Assembly (NCBI RefSeq): GCF_032854445.1
Contig: NC_088302.1
Span: forward strand, 51,120,046 to 51,184,045
DNA from: Liolophura sinensis
Taxonomy: Eukaryota; Mollusca; Polyplacophora; Chitonida; Chitonidae
DNA length: 64,000 nucleotides
Reading direction: 5' to 3'
Under the pieces are notes generated by a model that made no database searches, was not told the DNA's origin, and saw only the letters and a list, made by a program, of their open reading frames with translations. The position numbers were made by a program, and so were the translations under genes. Shown here one piece after another: positions 46,076-59,927 of the stretch. Within the stretch, counting starts at the first letter, position 1, and each line of letters starts with the position of its first letter.

Positions 46076-46154
46076 AAACCTTAATTCCCTTGAATCACAC
46101 AATTACGCACGCCATATTGGTGTAAACAAGTGGTCTTTGACAAACGCTAAAGTA

Positions 46155-46363
46155 CTGTAATTCTTCAAAATTTTCGCATGTTTGTAACATGTTTATTCAA
46201 ATATATTCCAAAGGCATTATTGAGTGTAGACTGATAAAATAATACTTTTTGTGAAAGCGGCCAATCCTATCAATGCAGTTTTGTCTCCAAAATCTAATTA
46301 TAAATGTGCATAAAGTGCACTAAAAGTTGCTCTTTCAAATGCCAAAAGGTTGAGAAATTAAGG
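46155..46363 (+). mobile_element. MITE-like element, copy 4
   Basis: 'ta|ctgtaattcttcaaaattttcgcat' to 'atgccaaaaggttgagaaattaagg|ta': terminal inverted repeats of about 25 bp with TA on both sides. Confidence 0.72.
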
Positions 46364-46399
46364 TATATCACATGAATGTTACTGACCAGTTACTGTCAC

Positions 46400-49300
46400 C
46401 AAGATCCCAACAAAACAGTGAAAACCAGGGAAATACACCTACAGTAACATGTATGGATACAATATGCCACATAACCTGGCTGTATGCAGACATATGGCAG
46501 TTTTACACCACTGTGAGTGTTTCTTCTACACAGTATATCAGATCAAAAAGTGATTATAGGTGAATGCATGTAACCTAAGTAAGAGCAAAGAACAAAATCC
46601 CCAGTAATCCCATCGATTGTGGTAAAATATCACGCTAGTAATCAGAGCATGGTGTGCACAATGCATACAAATCAATATGTCATAAAGAATAACAAAAAAC
46701 TGCTGCCATAGATGAAACTGTTTGAACAGCCACGATGACATACTTTTTCCGCAAAACAAAAGTCTGAAGAGCCAATATTTCGGCATAAATTCTGTGATAA
46801 AGTAAACAGTCTGTCAAACCGCCAATCATGGTTTAACTGCATGAGGCAATGCTGACAGATACCACATACTGAATCAAAATGGATGGCAAAAATCCCTAGA
46901 GGGCCTACTAAATAGGGTGCAAAATACTTGAACAAATAAATGAATGAATGAATGAATTGAAGGTTTGGCATGTTTCAGCCATATCAGAGGCGATTACTGA
47001 GATGAGAAACAAGGACAACTGTGTGTGCAACGAATTAGGTATGTTCGTTTGATCTCGCACAACCTACGAACATCTTGACGTCACACATGATACCTGTCAA
47101 GTATCAGATGTTCACTAACAGATCTGCACTCAGGAATTGTCTGCAGAATTAACTGCCAGCATAGCAATCAAAACCATTCATTAATATAATTAGCTGTGGT
47201 AGCATACGTTTCTTTAGCCTAGGTGAATGTCTTCTGCCTTCCTCGCCATCATCAATTTCATGATTTACCTATGCCAATTATCTGTGATTGTTTTTTTATG
47301 AGTATAAAAAAACACATAATCATGATGCATGTTTAGCTAAGCAATATAAGATTTGTCAGTTCTCGCCATGATATGACTGCAATATTGTAGAAGCAGCCTC
47401 CAGAATTTTTAGCAAAAAAATACTCATATTGCAGGCTGCAAGCTCAATAATTATCTGTATGATACATAAATATTTCAGTTTTAATTAAAGGGTTAAAGAA
47501 TAAATCCCTGAACAAAAACTGTGTTTTTTCCATCTTATTCACCAAACCAAACAACAAAAGGGAAAGATGTAGAGAATCAGGTAACATAACATGGTACCAG
47601 GTGGTAGCTACCTGAGTAACCATATTTTTGCATCTGCTGTATTGTGGCAATTAAGACTCATGGCTACACAGAGTTGTGCTACCTTTGTAATATTGACATG
47701 AAATGAGGCACTGCTCTGCGCAGTTTACGGGACATTTGTGGGACAGTACAGAACTGTTCAGATCAATTCAGATTTGAGAGGTCACAGCTTTGCCGTAAAA
47801 AGCTACGTTATGTAACTTTGGAATTAACAAGTACAGACTGAAATATCAATTCAATAATGCTCAATGTCAAATTATCACAGTAAACACTGTTATTTAGTCT
47901 CATCTTGGGCTTTTCTTATCCTAGAACTTGGGCCACAAAATTGTCTGTATTTTGATCCTGACCATAAATACAAAGAGTATATAAACTTCATGTATATGTA
48001 CACATGACAATATTGTTGCACTTGTAGACGAGCATATCAGATCTTATCCTACATTTGTGTGAAAAAACAGGATGATACTATCAAAATCACAGAATCCTAC
48101 TGCAGGGTATTACAGAAATATATATAACAAGATCTTAAGTATATGTATAATTAAGTTTATTCATATAATAGATAGGCAGATGTGATCTATGATAGATAAA
48201 AATAAATGTGAAGGTATAGTTAGTTTTTACCTACTAATGCAAAAACAGGCTTATTATTACAATATGTGTAACTTACTTAGCAAACAAAAAAGGGATTAAA
48301 ATTTTTATGGAGCAGAATTTTAATTGGGCAATTCACCAAACTATTTGCTAAGGCTGACTAACCTACCATATTTCACACATTTATCATAAATTTAATTCTA
48401 CATGTACATATCAAACAGAGACAGCTTTAAAGCTACCCTTCAGCGCCACCACTTGTTTTCAGGAATGTCAACCAGGTACTTCATTCACGCAGTAATTTCT
48501 CACTGTGCTTGACTAATCTTTAATCTATTTATATAGGCTGTGATCAATAGCCTTGGATGATCTGTAATGGTTTGTCGCCCCTATAGGATGGCTCGGCCAA
48601 TCTACTTACGCTTTGGATTACAACTGCTCGTCGGCCTGTCAGGGAATTATGTGTTCTATCAAGACTAATTGTTCTTAGGGAAAGAATCATTGATTGCTTC
48701 ATTGATTTAACCAGTCAGTTCTAATAACACTGTTCACTACCATGTTATTTTTTTACACTTTTGATTGTATCCTGGCAGAATGTGCTGAAACATGATGGAT
48801 AAAAAAATTGACGGAATTCATATCCTAGGTGGTTGAGAGAAGTACAGGAATTCTTGTCAAAAGCATTTAGCAGGATGTTGACACGTTTGATCACTTCAGA
48901 TTCACTAGATTCATGGTATATCACCAGAGATACTTCTCCTATCATTCAGAATCAAGCCAGCTAGAGAGTGCTTCACGAAGGTAAATTTACAAATTTAAAG
49001 TAAAACTAAGAACTTCTCTTCTGAGTCAAAAGCCAGGTACAATGTGTACAACTGTTTGTTTATTTGATTGGAATTTTATGCCGTACTCAAGAATATTTCA
49101 CTTATATGACGATGACCAGCATTATGGTGGGAGGATACCAGGAACGGCCTGCAGATGAAATTGTGTACAACATAATCATGTGGCTAGAATGTGGGAGTGA
49201 TCAGTCAAATAAACTTGTCATCACATGAGAAATTGTAAAGTACTTCATAAAAACCCAAGCACTTATAAATAACCATGGTGAATGTACACAGCTTGGTCCT

Positions 49301-50600
49301 GCAGCCCTGGATCAAAACTGTTTTCAAAGGGAAAGTTTTCACATTTCCAGCACCAATTTGACATACTAAAATCTTCTCCATTTATTATTACAGAGACGCA
49401 TGTAAGATAAAGTACCTAGAGACTAAGTGAACAATCTGTTCTACTGAAAGATTTCAATCCTTGGTTAAAAACCTGTGGAGAATGAAGGGTTGATATGATC
49501 AGGGGAACTCATCAATGTAGCCTACAAGTAACCAATAAAGTCAACTCCATTCTGATTGTGACTACCACCAATTTGCCATTGTCTAGCAGTCAAGAACATC
49601 TGAATTAGGGATCACAACCTGGAATACGTTCAGACGCCTACAGAGCTCTTACAATCACACGAGACAGGCATTCTAAATTCATGAAATTCTACACAGCAAT
49701 GGCAAAAAACAAACCCCAGACAAGTCATGGAATTCCAAGCCCAATTTTGTTATACATTTAGTGTATCATAAATACAGACACTATACAAAGGTTATGCAAA
49801 TTTCTGAAAGCTTGTCTGCTCTGAGATCAGACTGACGACACAAGGGCACCTGGAACTAATTCACTGATTGGCATCGAATACAAGAACCTTCATACAGGAC
49901 ATTGTTACAAAACACACTGTATGGCTGAGTAAAGCTAGGGCTTCAATATTTATTACCAAAATTTAATATAAGAGATGAAATTGCTACAATGTTGAATGAT
50001 AATATTACAAATGTATGTACATTCAATGTATGTATTTACAAGGCAGTTTACTTTTCATGTACATATTATTTGACACATCAAATATCACCAGATGACTGAA
50101 AATAAAAGAAGCTGCATTTCACACAAGTAAGTCACATTGATTTAATTGATGCCATTTTCGAATTCTACAAATCATATTTGAATAGTCAAATTCGTCAATA
50201 TCACAACTTTCATCATGTGAATGCATCTTTAAGAACATCATAGATATTCAACCGAGCCTAAGATACATGAGTGAGCTGCCTATACTAGAGTTCTGTTCAA
50301 GACCAAGACATTATAACCTAGCTGTGGGCATTAGGTGGAAGACTCCGGGTAACAGCTATGGAAACATGGAACTTATTTTGGTAGTGTCAATATCTCAATA
50401 CTAAGGTTTCTAGGAGGCACTATTATTGAATTTAAGTGGGATTATGAGGTGTTTAGCTGAGCTGAGTGCTGGAGGATCTACTCTCTAACAGATCCCATTG
50501 CCAAGGCACGGACAGGAGGCAATGGAGTCACAGAGATAGGGGACATTTAATAGTGGCTTGCTTATACAACATTAAGGAGCTGATCGCAGTCTGATTGCAG
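46400..50600. other. No supported gene (5' PDE2A intron or intergenic)
   Basis: AT-rich, short frames without splice context or recognisable protein. Contains one SINE piece at 49056-49160. Confidence 0.5.
49056..49160 (-). mobile_element. SINE tail and core fragment
   Basis: 'tttgtttatttgattggaattttatgccgtactcaagaatatttcactta' then 'gcattatggtgggagg', minus orientation. Confidence 0.85.
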
Positions 50601-50703
50601 TGCAGATCAGCAAGTCCATCCTGGTTAACTATAGGTGAAACATCTTTGGGGAAACAGCTGGGCGAGGTTTAATTAAAAACAAATGAAGTGAGCACCTTTT
50701 GGC

Positions 50704-50801
50704 TAACCCACTCCCCCAGTCTTCTGCTGAGTCAACAGACAGCGCTCTGGCGTTCTGAGGAGCAGGATGATAGTCGTCCCCAGAGTCAGACACAAGACTT
50801 C
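50704..50801 (-). CDS. Possible upstream PDE2A exon
   Basis: Open segment coding KRSLVSDSGDDYHPAPQNAR then ALSVDSAEDWGSGLAK plus AG. It has normal protein composition and ends AAAAG|GTGCTC. Its 2-base overhang pairs with the single first base of exon 45801-45874 to give GLAK-R-RMRQSC, in frame. The donor is weak and the acceptor (TCAAG) poor, so this is tentative. Confidence 0.35.
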
Positions 50802-50899
50802 GCTTTCTTGACGTCAATAGTGTGCACGCAGAACAAAATCAATACCCCTAACTGGATCAGATATTCCATGGGGTTTTAATATGGGCAATGCTTTCCTTA

Positions 50900-52180
50900 C
50901 AGAAGGACTCTTTGCTCAGCTATTCACAAGATCGGGTCCCATTAGGTACACATTGTGACGCATTGTTTTTCCCCTCACTGCATTTATATGTACATGCCAT
51001 AATAAATGACAATGTTTCGCTTGCACCATGGCAGCTATGTAGTCAAGGACACCCTGTAGGCATATTGCCACTGGAGCTACTGAACCATTTTACATGTTCA
51101 CAAGCTATAGACACGAACAGTGGGTTCTGTGTACACATGGCCACAAAACCAACACAAACACGTTATCCGGCTTTAAAATTGCGTGCACAATTGTGAAGCT
51201 GCTGTTAACGGATGTAATTACAGACTGGGCAAGGCTTTCTGTGCATGTTGCAAGCACCGTCTCGTCTTCTAGCAGACAGTGAAACATTCTGGTCAAGGGA
51301 AAGAGGAATATGGTACCATGAATTATTCATTCATGTGAATATGGAACAATTTGAGGGGGGCAGCAATGGACAGCTGTCTACCCCAGGATGTAGTTATACA
51401 TTTTATGATGCTATTACTACAGTTTGGCTTGACACATTGACAAAAACTCTTGAATTTCTGAATGTCCATCATTACTTTACAGGGTATGTGATCATGTAGA
51501 CAGCAGTCAGAATGTCTCATTGCAAGCTTTACAGACCTACATTCTTCACCTAAGGGTTAAATGAAAACTGTACACTACACATCCATGTCAATTTGCACAA
51601 CTAATTCCTCAATGTAACACAATTATCAATGCACAGTTTCATGTGCACACAAATTAGACCTATAGGGGTTTCAGTGAAAACTGGATCACAGGCAGTCACC
51701 AAATAGCCTTAAAGGCATCTCACAATAAATCATTACTTCACACAGGAAGTCAGAAAATCCCTGAAATCAGGATTTTTGAATCAAAATGTTTCCCTTCGGC
51801 TGGACAGACCATTACAATTATCACAATGAGATTTCTCTTTGTACCACTATGGACTGGAGGGAACATTCTACGTGCATTATTATCTCTGGGCAAATGGCCT
51901 CGCTTGTCAGAGTATATCTGGATCATTACCTTTATACAGGATGGAATCTGAATCCTGGCAAATAACAGATGCAATCTGAGAATTCTTGAGTGAATGGCAC
52001 AACTGCTGAACAGCCCAAACTTCAAATTGCATGTATCCAATGCTGTAAACTGGGAAGCTAATTCCTGATATAAAAAGAGTGAACACAATCCTGTGTCATT
52101 GCAACTACCATTCAACTTCTCAAAGCTTTCACCGAAGTTTCAACCATTGCAGAAAACATTTACAATACATGTCAAAACTA
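50900..52180. other. No supported gene
   Basis: Several overlapping short frames (for example 50888-51196) without motifs, splice signals or a plausible start context. Confidence 0.5.
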
Positions 52181-52189
52181 TCACAGGTT

Positions 52190-52715
52190 CCAGTTTCATA
52201 TCAGCAACCTTTCTTGGCATCCAGTTAACAACCTTAATAAGAATCCTATCAGCAACCTTTACAAGCACACCTTATTAGCAGCCTTTCTGAACACCCTATC
52301 AGCAAATTTTACCAGCACAAAATAAGCAACCTTTAAGAGCACACCATCAGCAACCTTTCTGAACACCCTATCAGCAAATTTTTTTGAGCACACCATCAGC
52401 AAATTTTCTTGAGCACACCATCAGCAACCTTTAAAAGCACACCATCAGCAACCTTTATGAACATCCTATCAGCAAATTTTATGAGCACACCATCAGCATC
52501 CTTTAAAAGCACACCATCAGCAACCTTTATGAACATCCTACCAGCAAACCTTTATAAGCACCCTATCAGCAAACTTTGTAAGAACACCACAAGCAACTTT
52601 CATGAGTGTGTCATAAACAACCTTCAAGAACACTCAATCAAAAACTGTATGAGCCTACCATCAGCAGCCTTTATGAACACCCTGTCAATAACCTTTAAGA
52701 ACACCTATCACCAAA
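52190..52715 (+). repeat. 24-bp minisatellite, about 20 diverged units
   Basis: Unit 'cagcaacctttaaaagcacaccat', alternating with variants ('tatgaacatcctat', 'aattttatgagcacaccat'). Since 24 bp is 8 codons, part of it is open (52409-52735) as a Ser-Thr-Pro-Ala-rich octapeptide repeat (STPSATFK type). No exon evidence around it. Confidence 0.9.
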
Positions 52716-52739
52716 CTTCGTATCAACCCTTCTGAAAAC

Positions 52740-54709
52740 CATATGATGTCACATTGGTAGAACCCGTAAGAACCTATGCAACTACAGAACCATATCATCC
52801 GTAAGTAGCCCATGACCCTCAGAAAAAATCATTGTGACTATCTAGAGATAGCTGTGTCCCCAAGAACTGGTTTTGATATCACAAGTTTTGATGAACTTAC
52901 TGCTCAAGTAACAGCGGATGAACTGGGATCACAAGACCTAAAGCCAGGGATATATTAGGTGGATTTTTTTTCGCTTTTGTTCGCTGGCAAAATATGCTGA
53001 CGTATTTTCGCAGCAATTTTACTTCTGCCGTGGATCATGGTAAATATGACGTAGTAATTCATGTGACACAAAAACAAAATGTCACAGATCAACACAATTC
53101 TATGTTGTATGATTGGTCAGCTTGAAATTCACAGGATTAGACACACTAAATAGACAGAATAAAATCACTGGCAAATTTCTTTGCTGGTATCTGACATATT
53201 TGATACTAACAAATTTCGATGCGGTCAAGATCCCCTGTGATATATGCCACTGCGGGCACTGACACAATAGAGAAATTTTTAGAAATTCACAAAATTCATT
53301 TAATTCCTCTGAGCTTGTGTCACTAATACTAATAGTGGAAATAAAATTATAGTAAAACATGTACATTTCTTTTGCTGAAATCAGAACTTTTGCCTTAAGT
53401 TTTTATGTTTTTAACATATTTAATTGGAGTATGCAGCTCTATGCAAGAGAAAAATAAAATGTCACGTTTTCTTTTTAATTTTTAAGTCCCTGGGCACGTA
53501 ATGCACTGATTGGTGATTTAGCCACAGAACATAAAACCTGGTAATTCCTGTCAAAGGACAGGTTGATAAATTATGGTTTTACATCATAATGCACAGTACG
53601 TAATTAGCTGGATCAAGGTATGCTCAACAAGGTCACTAGAAGTTCTGGTAAACAATTTCACTAAAGAGCAAACTGCTGATCAATCATCTTTTACATGTGA
53701 AACTACATGCAACTTTATACTCCAGAGTGTAGAATGTCTGATTATGAACATGCTATTTGTTTTTGAATTCTTGTGGAAACACTGAACTCAAGTGTTGTTC
53801 CACTAGTTACATATTTACATGTATATAGTATTTTTGGGGTGGTATCCATGTAAACTACTGACTGTTAGGAAGGCCAACCTGCATGCTGCTTAGGTCGACC
53901 AAAACCCATGACTGGCCCCATATGCACCATCAACCACTTATTGTCACAAAAAGCCCATCAATTACATTTGAGAGTGGGAAATCTTGAAATTTGCTGTCAA
54001 AAGCCAGGTTCTGAAGCTTGTGTGCCGCCAGACAATGGCAGTTGCAAGGGTACAATATGCAAGAGGTTGCGTATGATAACAACAAGTGAGCAAAGTAATT
54101 CAACCTACTATGCTACAATATCATCTGGGCCGGTGGAACAATTAACACACACATTCTGTAGTAAAGTATATTTAATAGTCTTACCAGAATTCTATACAAA
54201 ACAATCACATGAAAATATTGAAATACTGGTATTTTATCTTACAAAAAACATTTAAATTAAATTTTTTCCTTAAATCAGCTTGAAACTATAAAATCATGTA
54301 CTTTTACATATACATACAACCAGTATCAAATGGTGAACACAATTTGACCAATGAGAGTGTTACTGATCCCATATACACATACATTGTACTTCTGTTTCTT
54401 GACACTCAGTATGAAAAAAAAATTGCATGTATAGAATGCGTCTTAAAAAAGCAGGAATGTTTAACAGTAATTTTTCTCCACATCCAGGAGCATCACAATA
54501 CTGAGCAGGAATCTTATCTGGGAACTATCATGTCATATTACTACAGACTGTTTTGCAAACAAACCTGTGTGACCTTGTGATTGTAATCTCATTGTTGCCC
54601 CACATAGTAACTGTTATATCATGATCTTGTCCCTCCTGCTGAGTCATCAGCAGCAGGATGCACAGATATATGCATTAAAAGCTTTGCGTCTCACCATTTT
54701 AGCTCAGTG

Positions 54710-54757
<48 letters not shown>

Positions 54758-57700
54758 TCAGCCCTCAAAATGTTATTCAGCAAAAAAAAAAAAAAAGTAA
54801 GCACTTGGCACTTGGATTGAATGAAAGCTTTCTCCAGCCCATTGAGGTTTAATTAAAAGTGTGCAGGTTTGTATCCTACTGGGAATACACGGAATCATGG
54901 TATTTAGCCCATGATTTTTGGCTGAGCCAGAAAGACGTGTTGCATTACAAACAAATACCAACTCCGCATGGATATGTATGGCTGTTGTGACAACCACACC
55001 CATAATAAACACTGACATTAAGTAAATTGGAATTGATTCCTCATGCAGCAAAGAAAAGGTCAGTAAGCTTAAAGTACGTATATCTATATTATCAACTTAT
55101 CTGCTGAAGCATGAATTAACTTCCGGCTCATTCAACATGTTAAAGCAGTTTAAGGTTTTCTAACAACAAAACACACACACACACACAAAAAAACAAAAAC
55201 AATGCTCTGGTAAGACTCTTGGGGACCAATTAATTATTTAATGTGAGCCACCAAAGAAATAGGCTCCAAGAGCATCAGAGCAGATTATGGGAAGATGTAC
55301 AAAGGGATTTAAGAGAAATGCAGATATCACAGTATGTTGTTACCCAAGTCATGACAACGGGCAGTATTTTATGACTTGGAACATGCATATATATAAGTTG
55401 TGTATTATATCAAATGATAGCAAAAACTGATAACAAGAGGACTTGGGTTGAACAGTTGGTATGATTGGAATTAAGCTCATCCCTCACAGTGCATTAGTAT
55501 ACAATACATATGTAAGTGTATCCAGATAATCTCATACAGGTTCCTTTACACATGGCCTTCAGCATTACATGTGATCAAAGAATCGCTTTGCCCACCAATA
55601 TGCAAGGCCCACATCACCTACACCCTGTTGTTTAGAGGATAATGTCAGTTGTCAGTCATCTAATGCCATATGGCTCATTAAAGTGGCCACAAGCCAGTTC
55701 TGAGCTTATGTTGCAGTACACTACAACTGGGATGAAAGTGTATAACTGCCCCTTCAAGGCCATGCTAATTTAAATTGCATCTGGGAGGGTGGGATTCTGA
55801 GGGAGGTGGAAGTTTACTTGCTATAAAAAGTGTGCTAAAGGTCTTAAAATGTCGAGGAAATTGATGTAGGTGGGTATCTGTCTTCCAATAAAAAATTGCT
55901 CAGGTTTGTGTAAACCAATACAGGAGAAAATGGCATCGTTCATGTCAATCTTAACATATACACATATGGAAGGTTTGTTGAAGTTATTACCTCCATTGGA
56001 TGCTTCCAAATGTACATGTAGCCAGTTGAGGAGGAATTGGAGCCACGGAGTTGAGACATGAGTTATAGCCATGTAATGATAAGCTGTCTGGCAGTAGCCA
56101 TGAACTCGCATCACCCAAGGCTATGGTGGCCAGTGTAAGAGCAGTCTGACGTTATGAAGCCAAACGGTCATTTGCGGTAAATCTGCCCTAGGCTCCACCG
56201 AACTACTTGATCTACAACTCACATAAACGTCTGTTTCCTGGAATGCTTCAAGTAAACTGAGCCAGTGTTAATGAAAATCGGATGTCCAAATACAATGTGA
56301 CAAGGGTAGAAAGCCAGGAGCCTTGCATAGCAAAACTGCCTGCCATATCACCCATGGATCATGTTTTTCTGCCACCTGATGTACATGACATATGCTAGAT
56401 TGGAAAGTTTCTAACATACACATGCTGAAACATGCTTTTTTATGATTAAAGAAGCACGTTTAAAGACATCATAATTATGTCTAAGAACCAGATTTTATAC
56501 ATACATGTAAGTACACACTTCACTGCACGTGCATGATAGCCAGTGCAAATGGAAAAAACATGTAAAACAAGATTAGAGGGTTCTCAAAAAATTTTAAAAA
56601 ACTGTCCTTGGCCAAACAGGATGCAGATGAGAGGAAAGCATAGGTTAAATCTTCCTGTTACAAATGTATTTGATTTGATTGGTGTTTTATGCCATCCTCA
56701 AAAATATTTCACTTATACAACAAGGGCAAGCATTATGGTGGGAGGAAACTGGGTAGAACTTTGTTCTGTTACATGTACAAAGACAGAGAGACAAGCTTGC
56801 CAGAAACTTCGGAGTAACTGTATGTGGTATAACATTTGCAAAAAATTCGAAACAGAGTGATCAGATTCTGAATGACAGAAGACGACACGACATGTGACAC
56901 GATATGTGTGACATACATGTATGCTGTCATCGTGGTGGATGTGATCTGCAGTGAACAGTGTATGTTTTAACCCCGTGAAGTGGTGTGAAGCAGGACCTCA
57001 AGCCATGGTTAAATCAAGATTGTAGTGTAACGTCTACACCGTAACAATTCATCAGTTTCTATTGTAATGTCGTACTGTCTTTAATGTGAAGTCATCATGT
57101 TGAGCTGGGAAACAAAAATTTGACGTCAGTAAAATGACATCCAGCCCCTGCTGCTGGTCACAGTGTCAAGTGCTTAACGCCACCAAGGCCACAACAGCAA
57201 AGGATAACAGTGGAAACAATGACAATTTCCTGTCCAAGAAGATTACTGAACCCATGTACTATGTGACCTAGCAACTGAAAGGCAAACATGTCAACCACTC
57301 GGCCACCACGCATACACAAGCCCTCTCTCAGAATATAGATACAAGTAAAACACACACTTAACTCCACAAGGCCATCAACCACTTGAAGGTGAAAACGATA
57401 AGCAATCACTGCAATCTAGACAATTCTTTGTTCATCAATCAGAGCAAAGGTATATGTGTAGGTCAAATGCTGGTTTGGGTGTCTTGGCAATTGGCAATCC
57501 AGTGACATTAGTGCGATCAACGCGGCAACATTGGGTTTGTAGTCCTGGTGAGACAGATGTCACTTGTCGCATGCAAACACAATGTACATGCAAATGGATG
57601 CAAACGTAACAAACCTGCTGTATTAAAACATACATACATGTACAGCTGCATGACCACTTTAAGGTATACAATTTACATGTGAATGTCAATGCACTACATA

Positions 57701-58500
57701 ATGCCTGAACCAAAACACAAATAATAAGAAGCTGCATATGTAGCTCACTGCAGCTCAATAACTTACTTATCGCCACATTAGAAAGTTTTTATGGTCTATC
57801 AAATTCTTTCTGTTCAGGCTATGTGACCTCCTGGGCAAGAGCATATAAAGAGTTATATGTTGTACAGTGTAGCTTTGCTATCAGGCGCCTCGATATAGCG
57901 CAAAATCAGATATAACGCGCCCTAAATCTTGTCCCCCCAAAATCGGTGGTGTACTTTCATGGGAAAAAGATTACATTTTGATTGACAACAGCTAAAACAG
58001 CAAACGAACAAGGATTTTCACCAAGAAATATATGTAAATAGCACTAAATATCATTTACTTTATTGCCTACTGTTGGTGTGTGATCCAGGAGTACTTTCAG
58101 TATTTTAGGTTAAAGATTTTGAATATCACATCAGGATAAGCAAAAAGAAAAGGATTTTTCTGTGAATAATGGAAGAGGTTACATTTCCTGGCAAGCGAGT
58201 CTGATTCCAAATGCATGTTGCGTTGTTGTTGCAAAATTACTTCCGCATGAGCGTGGCTTCATCAGCAACACAGAACACATTTTGTTCACTGTGACACACA
58301 TACCTCACGTGACACATGACAATTAAGGCATGTGACACACACACATGCGCATTCATCCATTACCATGTTCATATGTCTTAAAGCCATCTAAAAACCATGT
58401 TCTAGCACATCAACTCCAGTGGTGTACTGGTATAAGCACCGGCAAAGGACCTGACATGCTGTCCTATGGAAGTCTGAATCCAGAGTATTCCACAATAAGT
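52740..58500. other. No supported gene
   Basis: AT-rich DNA with simple repeats: (TA)n at about 54711-54750 followed by T, an A run at 54782-54795, (CA)n at about 55170-55187. A SINE piece is at 56668-56770. No recognisable exon. Confidence 0.5.
56668..56770 (-). mobile_element. SINE tail and core fragment
   Basis: 'tttgattggtgttttatgccatcctcaaaaatatttcacttata' and 'gcattatggtgggaggaaact'. Confidence 0.85.
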
Positions 58501-58582
58501 TAAGTAAATCCTTCCAACAAAGTATGAATCGCGAATTATCCTGTGCAACAATTAAGAAATAATGTTCGCATCAGGGTAGTCT

Positions 58583-58802
58583 AATGGCGTTTTTGTCATA
58601 ATTACGAAAACATTTTGCTGCTACCAAGGTAATAGAATAGAAATAATGTTCGCTTCAGGGTAGTCTAACAGTAGTTTTACATCAAATCAATGTGGAAGAG
58701 TTTATATTCTGGGTCGAAGGCGAACCCTGAAGCGAACATTATTTCTACTCTACTACCTTGGTAGCAGCAAAATGTTTTCGTAATTTTAACAAAAATGCCA
58801 TT
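58583..58802. repeat. 79-bp inverted repeat with 62-bp loop
   Basis: Arms 58583-58661 and 58724-58802 are reverse complements with 5 mismatches by eye. They share 'acgaaaacattttgctgctaccaaggta' and 'aaataatgttcgcttcagggt'. The motif 'aaataatgttcgcatcagggtagtctaa' also stands directly to the left (58558-58584), so part of the arm is present three times. Confidence 0.95.
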
Positions 58803-59927
58803 GCTGTACAGATTAAAACAAAAAAACTTTCCCTGACACGTTGTTTTCGTCCATCCGAACGTTCTAAAGATGCGTGACCTAATTCTGGAAGAAACCTTGA
58901 TGTGTTTTACAGGGGGTGTAAAATGCGATGCTAAATGTTACGGACGCGCTTCACAACTAGGATAGAATAATATAAAAAATACATTTGTTTCTCGAAAACA
59001 ATTCCGACTATAAAATATAGCACTATAAAACAACACATCTGCAGGGTGGCTTTCACATTTCAGCTAAGATGCTGTTATCAGGATAGGCTTCGGTGAGAAA
59101 GGCACGGTGTTAAATAGCGACCACACTGATAGTGAGCCGATCAAATGTTTTCCCAAACTCTGTCTGACAAGCTAATGGAGCTGGAAACCTCTGACATCAG
59201 CAAAACGACAACAAAAGTGGGGAGCTCAACTGTTTAAACGTAACTGAAGTCTGAATTACCTACCCAAAAAAAAATTATTGAAACACACAAAATTAGGTCA
59301 ACAATAGTTTGATACTGAATTTTATTTGGTTTACTTGTGTAAATGCTTAGCGGTTGTGTTGTATTCTTTATCAAACTCATAAACACTGGTTAATGAATGT
59401 TGAAATAAAGGAACACTTCAGTTCACATTTTCAATTCAATATTAATTTCTCAACATATGTTGATATATAACAAAACAATAACAATATCATAGATATGTGT
59501 TTATGCTTATTATAAGTAAGCAAATAAATATATTATAATTTATATGTTGAAAGTATCGTGAACATAAATATGATTTGCATTTATTGTATTGTGAAATACA
59601 ATGGATGGATCATAATTTAAATTTGTAATGATGCAATCTGTACAAAGTTATAGCACATTAAACCAGCCCCGTGCACGTTTCACTCAGTGTGCCGTACCAG
59701 TTACGTAAAATATACACGTCACACTCGTGCATAAAGGTCACATGATGTACCAAATTTGAAGATCTGGGTCAACGGCAATATTTTGGCGGCAGTCAGACAA
59801 TATCGTTTGCGGAGAGAAAACATGAGTAAACGGACTGAACATTGTGGGGGAAAAAAAACCAATAGTTTAACTCGGATAAACATCAAACAAGGATTGGGAG
59901 TTGAAAAGAGCGATCTGCAGCCAGTCG

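Noticed and set aside
50888-51196. 102-codon plus-strand frame
   Set aside because: No recognisable domain and no supporting signals; overlaps other random frames on both strands.
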